This document shows, in pieces, positions 11,881 through 21,039 of a DNA stretch of 64,000 bases (the first letter of the stretch is position 1; each line of letters opens with the position of its first letter). The stretch is taken from NCBI GenBank assembly GCA_034440615.1, contig JAOTOM010002946.1, positions 61,396 through 125,395 on the forward strand, read 5' to 3'. The notes under the pieces were generated by a model. The model had not been told where the DNA came from. It made no database searches and was given only the letters and a program-made list of their open reading frames with translations. Source of the stretch: Ashinkailepas kermadecensis (taxonomy: Eukaryota; Arthropoda; Thecostraca; Neolepadidae). A program made the position numbers and the translations under genes.

Positions 11881-12691
11881 CAAGTATGAACTGCAATTAA
11901 CTATATAATCAAAAGTTTGTAATTCGTGCTGAAGCACAGTATGAACAAAGGTTGCCAGATCAAATTAAAGTTCACCCAAAGCTCTTCCATGCATACATAA
12001 GAAGGAAATAAGTTGGATGCCCAGGAATAGGATCACTTAGCCTTGCAAATGGAACCATCTCTGGTGACCCCATAGTTATGACTGAACATCTGTCCAATGA
12101 ATTCTCTTCTGCATACAGTTGGACTGACCCACACAATCCATTCTCACACCAGTGAAAATAAGGGAATATACCAAGGAATGAGCTTGCTACTCTGGATCTG
12201 CAAACAAAAACCCTGACAACTTTGGATCCTTCATCAATAATGGTGGAATATGATGTTTATCCTTACCTGATTCATCCTCACTGTTCCAGTGCCCTAGCAT
12301 ATCTTCTGTACTTGATTCTATGCCACTCCTTAGATGAAGAAAGACTGCCAGAAAATTGGAAAAGTCGCATGTCATACCATCTTCAAGAAAGGAACCATAT
12401 ATGGCCAACTAACCTATAGGCCAAAGAAGTGACATTGGCACTATAGCAGGTTTTGGAGATGTTGATAACCAAGCACCTACAAGCCCACCTGGACAACTGT
12501 TCAGTGGCTGTCCCAGACACAGTTTGGGTTCCATTCAAACAATTCCATAATGGATCAGTCTTTGGTCGAAGGGCCCTTAAACTCAATTAACTAACTAACT
12601 AATGGATCAGTCACTACCGGTCTATGATAAGATAGCAAGGTATGTTGATGGTTGATATGTAGTTGACCTGATACTATTTCAATTCTCCAAG
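11881..12691 (+). pseudogene. LINE ORF2 linker and N-terminal RT fragment
   Basis: The plus strand reads QYEQRLPDQIKVHPKLFHAY, then IRRK and VGCPGIGSL, a linker typical of CR1/L2-like ORF2 proteins. It continues with SSALAYLLYLILCHSLDEER, LPENWKS (the usual RT fingers segment), QVLEMLITKHLQAHLDN, and a degenerate motif A, DLILFQFSKTF, just before 12691. There it is cut by the 3' tail of the minus-strand CR1 copy B. Several stops are present. A 39-bp microinsertion sits inside at 12561-12599. The catalytic core beyond motif A is absent. Confidence 0.72.
12561..12599 (+). mobile_element. 39-bp LINE-tail microinsertion with 13-bp target duplication
   Basis: TAATGGATCAGTC occurs exactly at 12548-12560 and 12600-12612. 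The insert contains GGTCGAAGGGCCCTTAAAC followed by TAAC repeats, which aligns with only the last two thirds of the LINE stem-loop tail. It is the shortest of the microinsertions and includes only the 3' strand of the stem. Confidence 0.82.
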
Positions 12692-13529
12692 ACATTTAGA
12701 CATAAAGACATAAAAGATCAGTGTAACTATGAGCCACAAGGACCATTCTTGGTTGCACTTTGGACACTGAACCAGTTGCCCACCAAATCCGTCGATCAGC
12801 CCTCCCTTGAATACCGAAAAGCAAGCCCTCTTTTATTATGAGTATCTATGCTGTTTTTAAATATGTTCAGTGTGCTGCTACTGACAATGCTTTCTGGCAG
12901 CTGGTTCCAATGTTCTACCACCCTGTTCGTGAAGAAAGACTGTTTTAACATTGTCCTGGGCTTGCGGTTCACGCAAGTTCACGTTCACGGGGCTTGCGGC
13001 TGTCTGCGGTCGCTGCGGCTCTCGTGGTCAAAGGGGTGGAGCTTAGCCGTGACCAATCAGCAGTGAGCAGGATGACGTCACGTCGTCTGCGGCCGCCGCG
13101 GTTCCTGCGGTCGCTGTACCACCGACCGCAGCGGCCGCAAGATTGAGAAGGCTCATCCTGGCGCAATGGTGCGTAATTATGCGCCGTTGAAAGATGGGTT
13201 GAGTAGTTCACTGTGATATGTATGATTTTGTGCAGGGCACCAAGTAGTGGAATTTTCTGGTGTTATGCAAAAAATGTAGGTGGTGCTTTTCCATGGCATT
13301 GTAGTTTCTGGTGGTGCTTTTCCATGCATCTCTATAGGCACCAATATTGAGTGTGAAAGCTAGGTGTTGTTCAGCCACTTTTATGTGTAGCACTGAAGCA
13401 CCAACTGTTATTGAAACTCCACCCACGGAGCAGTGTCAGGATTAGTAAAACAGCTGGTTTCAGGATGTTTGGCGTCCAGAATATTAAGAAAGAAGATAGA
13501 ATAAAAAAATAGGATATTCTTTCACTTTT

Positions 13530-14720
13530 CTCATCGGTATGTTGAATGGTGGGTAGTATTGTGCTTTAAGGTATTCAAGAAGCAAGGTTTGCACACATTT
13601 TACCTTCATAAAGCAAGCAAAGGGGTAGATTAGGCAGTGCATTTGTTCTTCAAGGTATTTTTTTAATTCCTCGAATTTTTCCAATGCAATGCTTGTGAAT
13701 GTAGTTGACATGTGACCACTCATTTTCTCTGCAAGTGCTTGCCTTTCAGTTGGCAGGCAAAATAACACCCAAAATATGGCATTGAATTGGGTAATATAGC
13801 ATGGCATATGCCCCATTTTTTTTAAAAATCTGACTACCCAACCTACCTACCCGAACCTCTAGTGCTAGCGAACCTAGCTGAACCCTGCATATAATGGTTT
13901 TACCTAGCCTATAAAAAAAATGTACCTAGCCTGACCATCTGGACCTAACTACCTAACCATAGGGGATGAGAAGTCTAGGTGTAAGTTACCCATTTCACAA
14001 TCAAAAGATTGTGGGTTTGCATCTCGCCTGTTGCTACTCTTTGCCCAACGCCAATCAGTGTGAGAGATTGGTGATGCTACATAACTCAATGGCTGAAGTG
14101 TTGTAAAACCAATAACCAACTACCTAACCATGAAGAAAAAAAGACATTTTTCATAAAAGAAAGCATGTCAAAATTACAAAACACTTGTACTGCTAACTAA
14201 CCAACCAACTAACATACATGCTTGCTTTATGGAGGTAAAATGTGTATACAGATTTTTCTTGTGAATACCCTAAATAAAGCACAATAATAACAACTAGACT
14301 AGGTTTATTTAGGTTGGATTCAGTTCTTTTAAGTTCAAATAGTGATAAGAAATAATTTGTCCAAATAGTGGGTTTTTCATAAACTGGGGTTTTGTTAGGT
14401 TTTGTTATGCTATAGTTTACCTCATTTGATGTGCTATGTAATGCTTAACCCATAGCCACTTTTTGGTGTTTTTTTGCTTGCCAACCGAAAACTGAGCACT
14501 TGTAAAGGATATGATCACAATGGTCACATCATCTTAACTGCATTCATAAACGGCATTGGGAAAAATTGTCAATATTTTTTTTAATCCCTAAAGCACAAAT
14601 TTACTATGATATTTGATATCATAGTAAATCATAGTAAACTGCTCTGTAACAGTGCTCAAAATTTGTCAGACAGTATGCACTAAACTCCTGATGTTGAGGG
14701 TTTGAATACAAAATATCTTC
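13530..14720. repeat. Dispersed repeat family F copies
   Basis: This stretch contains segments also found at 36.5-37.9, 46.5-48.3 and 60.7-61.6 kb: TTGTGCTTTAAGGT, ACATTTTACCTTCATAAAGC, and GATATGATCACAATGGTCAC-like phrases, with scattered TAACC tracts. The family has no coding potential and its boundaries cannot be fixed by eye. It lies within the 3.4-kb DNA element and may be part of it. Confidence 0.5.
13975..14125 (+). repeat. tRNA-derived SINE fragment
   Basis: A degenerate pol III B box, GGGTTTGCATCTC, is followed by a body with GTGAGAGATTGG and GGCTGAAGTGTTGTAAAACC. The body matches that of the better SINE copy at 36828-36990. The A-box half is not recognisable here. Confidence 0.55.
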
Positions 14721-15393
14721 CTTCTTTGATTACAAATTATCTTCATCTCAACTACCATAATTAGAAAGTATGGCACTGATATCTCAGCACAAATTAGAAA
14801 GACAATGGACTAGACTTGTTGAAGCTGACCTAGCAACCTCTTTTCCTGCCATTTATTTGGGGAATCACATAAAAGCAAGGTACCTATTTCACTATATAAA
14901 ATCACTCCTCATCTTCAATATAGCAGATCATACTGACTCCTTTTGTAGTGTAATAATATTACATGACCAAACATCACTACACCAGTAGGTTTTATGTGAT
15001 CCACCATCAGTAGGCTAGAGTAGGTTAGACTAAATTAACATAGGTTGGACAAAACCTTATTGGGGATGGTCAACAGATAAATGTGTAGATCTCTGCATGA
15101 TCACAGCACAACTGAGCACAGCAAAATAAGCAATGCAACCAAATAAGCAAGATAGCAGCATAGGCAAACTAGGTGCACTGGAGGAGCAAGGAGCATGCAC
15201 TGTTAATATGCACTTTGGATGGTATGATCATCTACTTGAGATTTGTCCATGGATTGCTCACTGGTGCCATTGCTTCTGCATAGATATAAGAGAAGATATA
15301 TAACCAAGGAATAATTAAAAAATGAACAGATTGTGCAGAAAAGGGCCCATGGAAATGAACAAGTCTACCCTATTGTCTGGCAAGGGCTGTAAA

Positions 15394-15580
15394 CACAGGT
15401 GTTGATCTCTGAAAATTATTGTGGCAGGACCCAATACATACAGACAATGGCAAGCCCAAATTGATTGGGGAGGAGGGGTGCACTCCATAGTGTCACATGT
15501 TAAAAGTTTAAGTGGTTAGGGACAAAATCACCATTCAGGGGGCACTGGCCCCCTCAAAAGTATACAAAACAACACCCCTG
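15394..15580 (-). mobile_element. Short hAT-like MITE, family D
   Basis: The ends are inverted: CAGGTGTTGATC on the left and, in reverse, CAGGGGTGTTGTTTTG on the right. They are flanked by GCTGTAAA (15386-15393) and GCTGTGAA (15581-15588), a 7-of-8 match to an 8-bp duplication. The inner part has a GGGGGCCAGTGCCCCC hairpin. Relatives occur at 39415-39530, 41193-41290, 47359-47570 and 57359-57512. CAG ends with 8-bp duplications are a hAT trait. Confidence 0.65.
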
Positions 15581-15728
15581 GCTGTGAAGGAAAGAGGACA
15601 TGCCTCAGAGCTGGAATGGGCTGTCTGGACTGGAAAGGGCTGTACATCAACCTATTCTTCAACAATAGAAGCACCAAAATAAAGCAAATATTAACCTAAC
15701 AGATAGAAAGCACAAGCCTAAGTCATCA

Positions 15729-16200
15729 AGTCATAAAGTGATCAGATTTAATAAGAGCCACAATGGTGGATCCAGGTTAAGCCTGTAAAGGGAAGATACC
15801 ATAACCCTGGCAAAAAGACACTCAGACCCCAACCAGCACCACATCCCTAATTTCTTTGATTTATTTATTATTTGGGTTTAATGGAGTGTATGGAGTAATT
15901 GGCTACAGGGCCATTTAGCGCCCATATCCATAAGTTCAAAGAATCCATCTACCAACATACCACACCCTCATCAACGTCTATCTACCTTACATATACAGTC
16001 CTATTCGGCCGATCCCATGTAACACATGTGGCTTGAGTGCCTTACCAATAATTTTCAGACTCCATCCATGCCTCCTTTAAGGGGCCTGTATAGTTCACAC
16101 CTACTTAGAATAAATCTCACCCCATCCACCACCACTTAGAACTCAAAAACAAGATTTTGCAGTCTAAAAAGAATCATCCACCCTATTTTTAAGCCTAATA
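15729..16200 (-). mobile_element. 3' fragment of a second CR1-like LINE
   Basis: This matches the 3' untranslated region and last codons of the CR1-like LINE at 48400-51200, including GTCATAAAGTG, AATAAGAGCCACAA, GGAAGATACCATAA and ACCAATAATTTTC. It is nested in the 3.4-kb DNA transposon and is itself interrupted by a microinsertion at 15855-15925. Confidence 0.7.
15855..15925 (-). mobile_element. 71-bp LINE-tail microinsertion, older
   Basis: The LINE 3' tail lies between two imperfect direct repeats, ATCCCTAATTTC (15843-15854) and ATCCATAAGTTC (15926-15937), matching at 10 of 12 positions. The insert reads on the minus strand as GGGCGCTAAATGGCC, a decayed 3' stem, and AAACCCAAATAATAAATAAA. 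Comparison with the unoccupied homologous site near 48780 supports an insertion here. Confidence 0.72.
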
Positions 16201-16398
16201 TTATAGGTATTTGGCAATTCATCGGCGTCGTCCACCTATCTTTTGTTTATAGATGTATGTCCTGCGCAAGATTTGATGCATGCTTTGACCGCGGCGGTGT
16301 TCAAGTGCGTCCCGCTGTTGATGACGTTTCGGTGGTAGGCGGAGCCTATTTTGACCGCAGACCCGCAGCGACCGCAGGCTCCGTGAACAGGGCCCGGA

Positions 16399-17285
16399 TG
16401 TCATTAACTTTAATTTTGAATTGATGACCTCTAATTGCATCATTTCTGTTAAAATCGAACATTTCCCTAAGATATCCCTGTTCCTGACCATGAACAAATT
16501 TAAAGACCTCGATGAGATCTCCTCTCAGCCTTCTATATCTAAGTGAAAACATATTCAATTTCTTCAATCTTTCCTCATATGCCAGGTTGCTTATACCATT
16601 AACCATTTTTGTTGCCCTCTTTTGTACTCTCTAAAAGCCAACAATCTTTTTCATAACTAGGGGACCAAGCTTGGACACAGTATTCCAAATGTGGCCTGAC
16701 ATATACACAGTAAAGCTTCATGATGACTTCCTCACTTTTGTATGATACATTCCTATTTATTGCCCCAATCATTCTTAGCGCCTTCTTCCTGGCTTCTTTG
16801 GTCTGTTCTGATGCCCACAATTTTGTGTTCAAAATAACACCAAGTCCTTCTTCTGCTGAGTCACAGATAGTACTTGGCCACCCATCAAGCATGGAGCCTT
16901 CATATGCTGCCTACCTACATGCATGATTTTGCACTTATAAAAATCAAATTTCATTTGCCATTTTTTGGACCATTTCACAAGCTCGTCTAAGTCTTTCTGC
17001 AGGGAGACCTGCTCATTGTGTCCTGTTATTGCCCTAAAGACCTTCAAATCATCCGCAAATTTCAAAACCTTACTGCTTAGGCCACTTTCAATGTTATTTA
17101 CAAATAAAATGAGCAATAGTGGCCCCAGTACTGACCCCTGGGGAATCCACTAAGAACATTTTGCCATGATAACTTTGTATCATTTAGCATCACTCTCTGC
17201 TGTCTATCTGAAAGCCACAACTCTATCCATTTTAGGATGCTACCTGCAACACCATGGCCCTGAAGCTACATCATTACCCATGCAT
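16399..17285 (-). pseudogene. CR1 copy B: RT catalytic half and C-terminus
   Basis: The minus strand reads the second half of RT: HGVAGSILKW, LWLSDRQQRVM, PQGSVLGPLLL with a frame change, FVNNIESGLSS, FADDLKVFRAITG (motif C), then QTKEARKKALRMIGAINRN and the HVRPHLEYCVQAWSP-like C-terminal block. It lacks RT fingers and motif A because of a deletion at about 17285. The last 90 codons lie beyond the 3.4-kb insertion at 12770-12959. It is inactive. Confidence 0.85.
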
Positions 17286-17943
17286 GGGGTATCATTTTGG
17301 GGGACATGTCTAATCTGAATTTCCCTCAAGTAAGATTTGAACTTCTCCCACATTTCACAGGCATTTAAATTGTATAACTCTTCCCATTCTATGGCACTTA
17401 AAGCCGCTCTCATGCAGTCAGTCTGCCCTGTTAAAATTTGGAAGCTTTGCCAAATTATCCTTGATCGTGCCCTCTACTTGTGCCTTGAATCTCACTATGT
17501 TACTATGTTATGGTCACTTCTTTCCAGAGTTTCTCCTACAGTGAAGTCTTGAACAAAATCACTTAAATCTGAGAATACAAGGTCCAAGAACGAGCCCTGC
17601 CTAGTTGGTTCTCAATAATGCAAACAAAATCTGGTTCCTCCTCAGCAACATAACACTTGAACTCATCAAATTTGGATTGAATACTCTGAGCATTAAGCAT
17701 CATACACTTAACATATGTTCCATAACCAGCTTTGGCTTTTTCATGTTGAGTGGCTCTTTCATCTCTGGATGAGCTACCACTCTGCCCCCTTGAACTACTG
17801 CTATCCCTATTTGCTGACTGTGAGGTTATATTGCCTAGGCTATTGCATATCCCTGAGATGACATTGCCACCTCTTCCCTCCCCACCCCATTGTCTAGTTC
17901 CCTGAAGTGCATGCTCATATACTTTGCTTAACACACGCACCAC
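17286..17943 (-). pseudogene. CR1 copy B: endonuclease remnant and linker
   Basis: The endonuclease N-terminus reads MMLNAQSIQSKFDEFKCYV and EEEPDFVCI at about 17705-17610. The sequence then jumps to the C-terminal block EPTRQGSFLDLVFSDLSDF and ERSDHNIVT at about 17620-17500, with the catalytic middle deleted. The linker that follows (EGTIKDNLAKLPNFNRADC, EWEELYNLNACEMW) leads to RT. The SDH motif near the end of the domain is preserved. Upstream of the methionine a serine-rich segment (RDSSSSRGQSGSSS) belongs to the start of ORF2. Confidence 0.78.
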
Positions 17944-17949
17944 TTCTCA

Positions 17950-18460
17950 GATAAGTGCAGACCATCCCTCTGATAGAGGTCCCATAAGCCATAAAACCTG
18001 CACCACTTGTCAACAAAGGTCAAACGTAACTCATTGCAGAGCCTACCTACCCTAGCATTGGCTACCAGTGTTGGGTGTTCTAGTGGAGCTCTAGCTTGAT
18101 TCAGGGGAGACTCCAGTCCTAGGCAGAATAGCAGTCACAATGACTCTGCTATTGCTTTGCTTCAGGGTGGCCAGAAGGGCCCTGTAGTCCGGCAACAGCT
18201 CCTCACTCCTAGCAGGACCTATGTTATTTACTCCTACCTGCACTACAACTGCACTAAACTGGTGCTCATTGGTAGCCTGTGCCACCACTGGCACCAGGTC
18301 TATGACCTTGGCACCAGGCCTGGTGATGCACCTCCTGACTCTCTGACCTTTACAGAACACCCTATCTAAATGCAGCACACAAGAGTTGCCAGTGGCCACA
18401 TATAATGTGGCAAACCACAAATGTTTACTATACAAACCATCAAACATAGAGATAAGTGGA
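17950..18460 (-). pseudogene. CR1 ORF1: SGNH esterase-like domain
   Basis: CR1 ORF1 proteins are known to carry an SGNH-type esterase, whose role in retrotransposition is unclear. Here the minus strand reads HLDRVFCKGQRVRRCITRPG, AKVIDLVPVV, VVVQVGVNNIG (the family's G-x-N block), ARSEELLPDYRALLATLK and VIVTAILPRTG. After a frame change near 18090 it reads NELRLTFVDKWCRFYGLWDL and RDGLHLSEKW, the C-terminal D-x-x-H catalytic block. The N-terminal GDS motif is not visible, so the domain is truncated as well as frame-shifted. ORF1 ends just upstream of the endonuclease region, in the normal order for CR1. Confidence 0.75.
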
Positions 18461-18937
18461 CATCTACTCCACTGAATGGCTTCATTTCTCCAAGGATATA
18501 CAATGCCTGTGGTTGTGGAAGAATATTGTCAGAATAACCTTAGACCATTTACTCATTATAATTGAAAGATAAATTAGGCCCAAATGAACTATATATTTTG
18601 ATGGTGTGTCATTATCAACAGTGACAGCTTGAGGGTGAGAAAACAAGTACAAAATGACATGGAGCATGTCACAGCATGCATTCTACAAATTAACGATCTC
18701 ACACCCAGTGGAATCCGATTGACATGACCTGAGTGTAATACATATGATATTATATGAATACACTTCATATTATGCTAGACATGGGTACTCTGAAGAAATG
18801 GAAAACACTTATCAGATCATATACCTACTCACTCCACTGTGCAGAATAATAGCGATCAGCCACAACAAATGCTATCTTAACATGTAGCTATGTCTTGATG
18901 TGCTCTGTAGCCTGTGCTCCTGGTGTCTGTACATCGG

Positions 18938-18979
18938 TGTTTGGTGCTGAGGGGACATATGTCCCCTCAGCACCAAACA
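18938..18979. repeat. Perfect 42-bp palindrome
   Basis: Two 21-base arms meet at CATATG with no spacer; the arm centre reads GGTGCTGAGGGGACATATG. It sits just upstream of the CR1 copy C tail, where plus- and minus-oriented TTTATGTC units meet head to head at about 18990-19030. Confidence 0.9.
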
Positions 18980-19113
18980 TATGCGACATATGTCTTTATG
19001 TCTTAGACATAAAAGACATAAAGACATAAAAGAGATCAGTGCAACTATGAGCCACAAGGGCCCTTCTTGGTTGCACTCTGTACACTGAACCAGTTGTCCA
19101 TCAAATGTGTTGA

Positions 19114-20995
19114 TCAACTCTCCCTGGAATACAGAAAAACAAGCCCCCTATTCTTATAATGATTGTCTATGCTGTTCTTAAAGATGTTCAGTGTGTTGCT
19201 ACTGACAATGGTTTCTGGCAGCTGGTTCCAGTGTTCTACTACCCTGTTGGTGAAGGACTGTCTTAACCTTGTCCTGCTGTGATTAACTTTAATTTTGAAT
19301 TGATGACCTCTAATTGCATCATTTCTGTTAAATTCAAACAGTTCCCTGAGATAACCCTGTTCCTGACCATGAACAAATTTAAAGACCTCGATGAGATCTC
19401 CTCTCAGCCTTCTATATCTAAGTGAAAACATATTCAATTTCTTCAATCTTTCCTCATATTCCAGGTTGCCCATACCATTCACCATTTGTGTTGCCTGTTG
19501 GAGTGTGCATGCCGCGAGCTGAATATGAAGTTCCGTTTCGCATGATACCGCTAGGTGGCGGTGCTACTAGATGACCTAACCGGCCCATTAGGTGCTGCCG
19601 CCTGCGGCAGAAATGGGAACCGGTAAACAGTAAGGGCGTGGCGGCATTGTTCGTTTGGAGCTGGAGGAGTGAGCAGGGCGGAAGAATAAATCACGTACCG
19701 AAGATCCAGTCTCTCTGGAAAGTCGCGTGTCGCGGAATCGGGAGGAACCGACACTCGAACATTGCCCTCTTGTGTACTCTCTCTAAAAGCCAACAATCTT
19801 TTTCGTAACTAGGGGACCAAGCTTGGACACAATATTCCAGATGTGGCCTGACATATGCACAATAAAGCTTCCTGATGACTTCCTCACTTTTGTATGATAC
19901 ATTCCTATTTATTGCCCCAAGCATTCTTAGTGCATTCTTTCTGGCTTCTTTGGTCTGCTCTGATGCCCCCAATTTTGTGTTAAAAATAACACCTAAGTCC
20001 TTCTCCTGCTGAGTCAAAGATAGTACTTGGCCACCCATCAAGTATGGAGCCTTGATATGCTGCCTACCTACATGCATGATTTTACACTTATCAAAATTAA
20101 ATTTAATTTGCCATTTTTCGGACCGCTTCACAAGCTCGTCTAAGTCTTTCTGCAGCAAGACCTGCTCATTGTGCCCTGTTATTGCCCTAAAGACCTTCAA
20201 ATCATCTGCAAATTTCAAAACCTTACTGCTTTGGCCACTTGCAATGTTATTTACAAACATAATGAACAATAGTGGTCCCAGTACTGACCCTTGGGGGACT
20301 CCACTAAGAACATTTTGCCATGATGATTTTGTACCATTTAGCATCACTCTCTGCTGTCTATCTGAAAGCCACAACCCTATCCATTTTAGGATGTTACCCA
20401 CAATACCATGGGCCTGAAGCTGCATCATTAACCGTTTATGAGGTACTTTGTCAAAGGCCTTGCTAAAGTCAAGATATGCTACATCAACCTGATTTCCCTT
20501 ATCAAATTGTTCTGTAGCAAAATTAAAAAAGTCCAAGAGATTTGTGAGACACGATCGCCCTTTTCTAAACCCATGTTGAGTATCTTGAATCACTCTGTTT
20601 CCTTCCAGAAAACTAACTATTCTATCCTTGATAATTGATTCAAGTACCTTGCAGACTAGTGATGTGAGGCTTACTGGCCTATAGTTTTCAATTTTCCCTC
20701 TTTCTCCTTTCTTGAAAATAGGAACTACATTTGCCCTTTTCCAATCGGTTGGAATTTCATTTTGTGAAACTGATCTACAAAATATTATACTGAGTGGAAT
20801 TGCCAATTCTTTTTCAGCTTCCCGCAATACCCTAGCATAGATTCCATCAGGTCCTGCTGCCTTGTTTGGCTTTATTTTCCTGACATAATTCAAAACAACA
20901 TCACTGTCAATGAAATCAACATCATGTAACTGATCACCTGTTGCTGGGCTGTGGTTCACAGTTGGCAGATTTGTCACATCCTCCGTATAGTGCAG
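19114..20995 (-). pseudogene. CR1 reverse transcriptase, copy C (open but split by LTR)
   Basis: One frame is open from about 20995 to the LTR at 19761 and resumes in 19485-19114 to the normal stop. It holds the full RT: DVVLNYVRKIKPNKAAGPDG, IPTDWKRANVVPIFKKG, YRPVSLTS, TQHGFRKGRSCLTNLL, VAYLDFSKAFDKVPH (motif A), SGVPQGSVLGPLLFIMFV (motif B), KVLKFADDLKVF (motif C) and DLGVIFNTKLGAS. The C-terminal block reads RHLEYCVQAW-like sequence, then RYRRLRGDLIEVFKFVHG and VVEHWNQLPETIVSSNTL. Endonuclease and ORF1 are missing (5' truncation). The apparent methionine at 21022 lies in flanking sequence. Without the LTR the RT frame would have no stop that I can see. Confidence 0.9.
19496..19761 (+). 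mobile_element. Solo LTR (266 bp) with 5-bp target duplication
   Basis: The segment begins TGTTGGAGTGT and ends ACACTCGAACA, giving the TG...CA ends of an LTR, and it is flanked by TTGCC at 19491-19495 and 19762-19766. A polyadenylation-type AATAAA lies at 19685-19690, late in the LTR, which suggests plus orientation. There is no internal retrotransposon sequence, so it is a solo LTR left by recombination. The family (gypsy, copia or BEL) cannot be told from the LTR alone. Confidence 0.82.
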
Positions 20996-21039
20996 TATGG
21001 GACCAGTGGCAACAGAGTCCAAGAGGATGTCTGGGTGTT

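Larger units (their letters stand above)
12960..16397. mobile_element. Non-autonomous DNA transposon with ~45-bp inverted ends
   Basis: The insertion in CR1 copy B has GC-rich inverted ends. The left carries GTTCACGGGGCTTGCGG and TCGCTGCGG; the right, read in reverse, carries GTTCACGGAGCCTGCGG and TCGCTGCGG, and both continue into GGTCAAA. The left end has a 10-base extra repeat and a local GCGGCCGC hairpin at 13091-13138. A possible 3-bp duplication (CTG against CGG or ATG) cannot be confirmed. No open frame inside exceeds 110 codons and none resembles a transposase. The superfamily is unresolved; a PIF/Harbinger-like element would fit a GGC start and a short duplication, but this is a guess. 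Confidence 0.72.
12692..18480 (-). mobile_element. CR1-type LINE copy B, split by a 3.4-kb insertion
   Basis: The 3' end with TTTATGTC-type tail units is at 12692-12720 and the ORF2 C-terminus runs to about 12959. The sequence resumes at 16398, exactly where the uninterrupted copy C continues (GTCCTG then TGATTAACTTTAATTTTG), and runs upstream through RT, endonuclease and ORF1 to about 18480. Two internal deletions are visible, at about 17285 (RT fingers lost) and about 17605 (centre of the endonuclease lost). It is inserted into the LINE fragment that ends at 12691. Confidence 0.85.
18985..20995 (-). mobile_element. CR1-type LINE, 5'-truncated copy C
   Basis: This copy runs from a TTTATGTC-type tail (18990-19030) through the 3' untranslated region and ORF2 to about 20995, where similarity to copy A stops. 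It is the best-preserved RT in the window and serves as the reference for copies A and B. A 266-bp solo LTR splits it at 19496-19761. Confidence 0.88.

Noticed and set aside
13484..13816. 110-codon minus-strand frame
   Set aside because: Lies in dispersed repeat family F, whose other copies do not keep the frame.
19691..19790. C-terminal 30 residues of the 443-codon CR1 frame
   Set aside because: Read from the inserted solo LTR, not from CR1; the true C-terminus is at 19114-19485.
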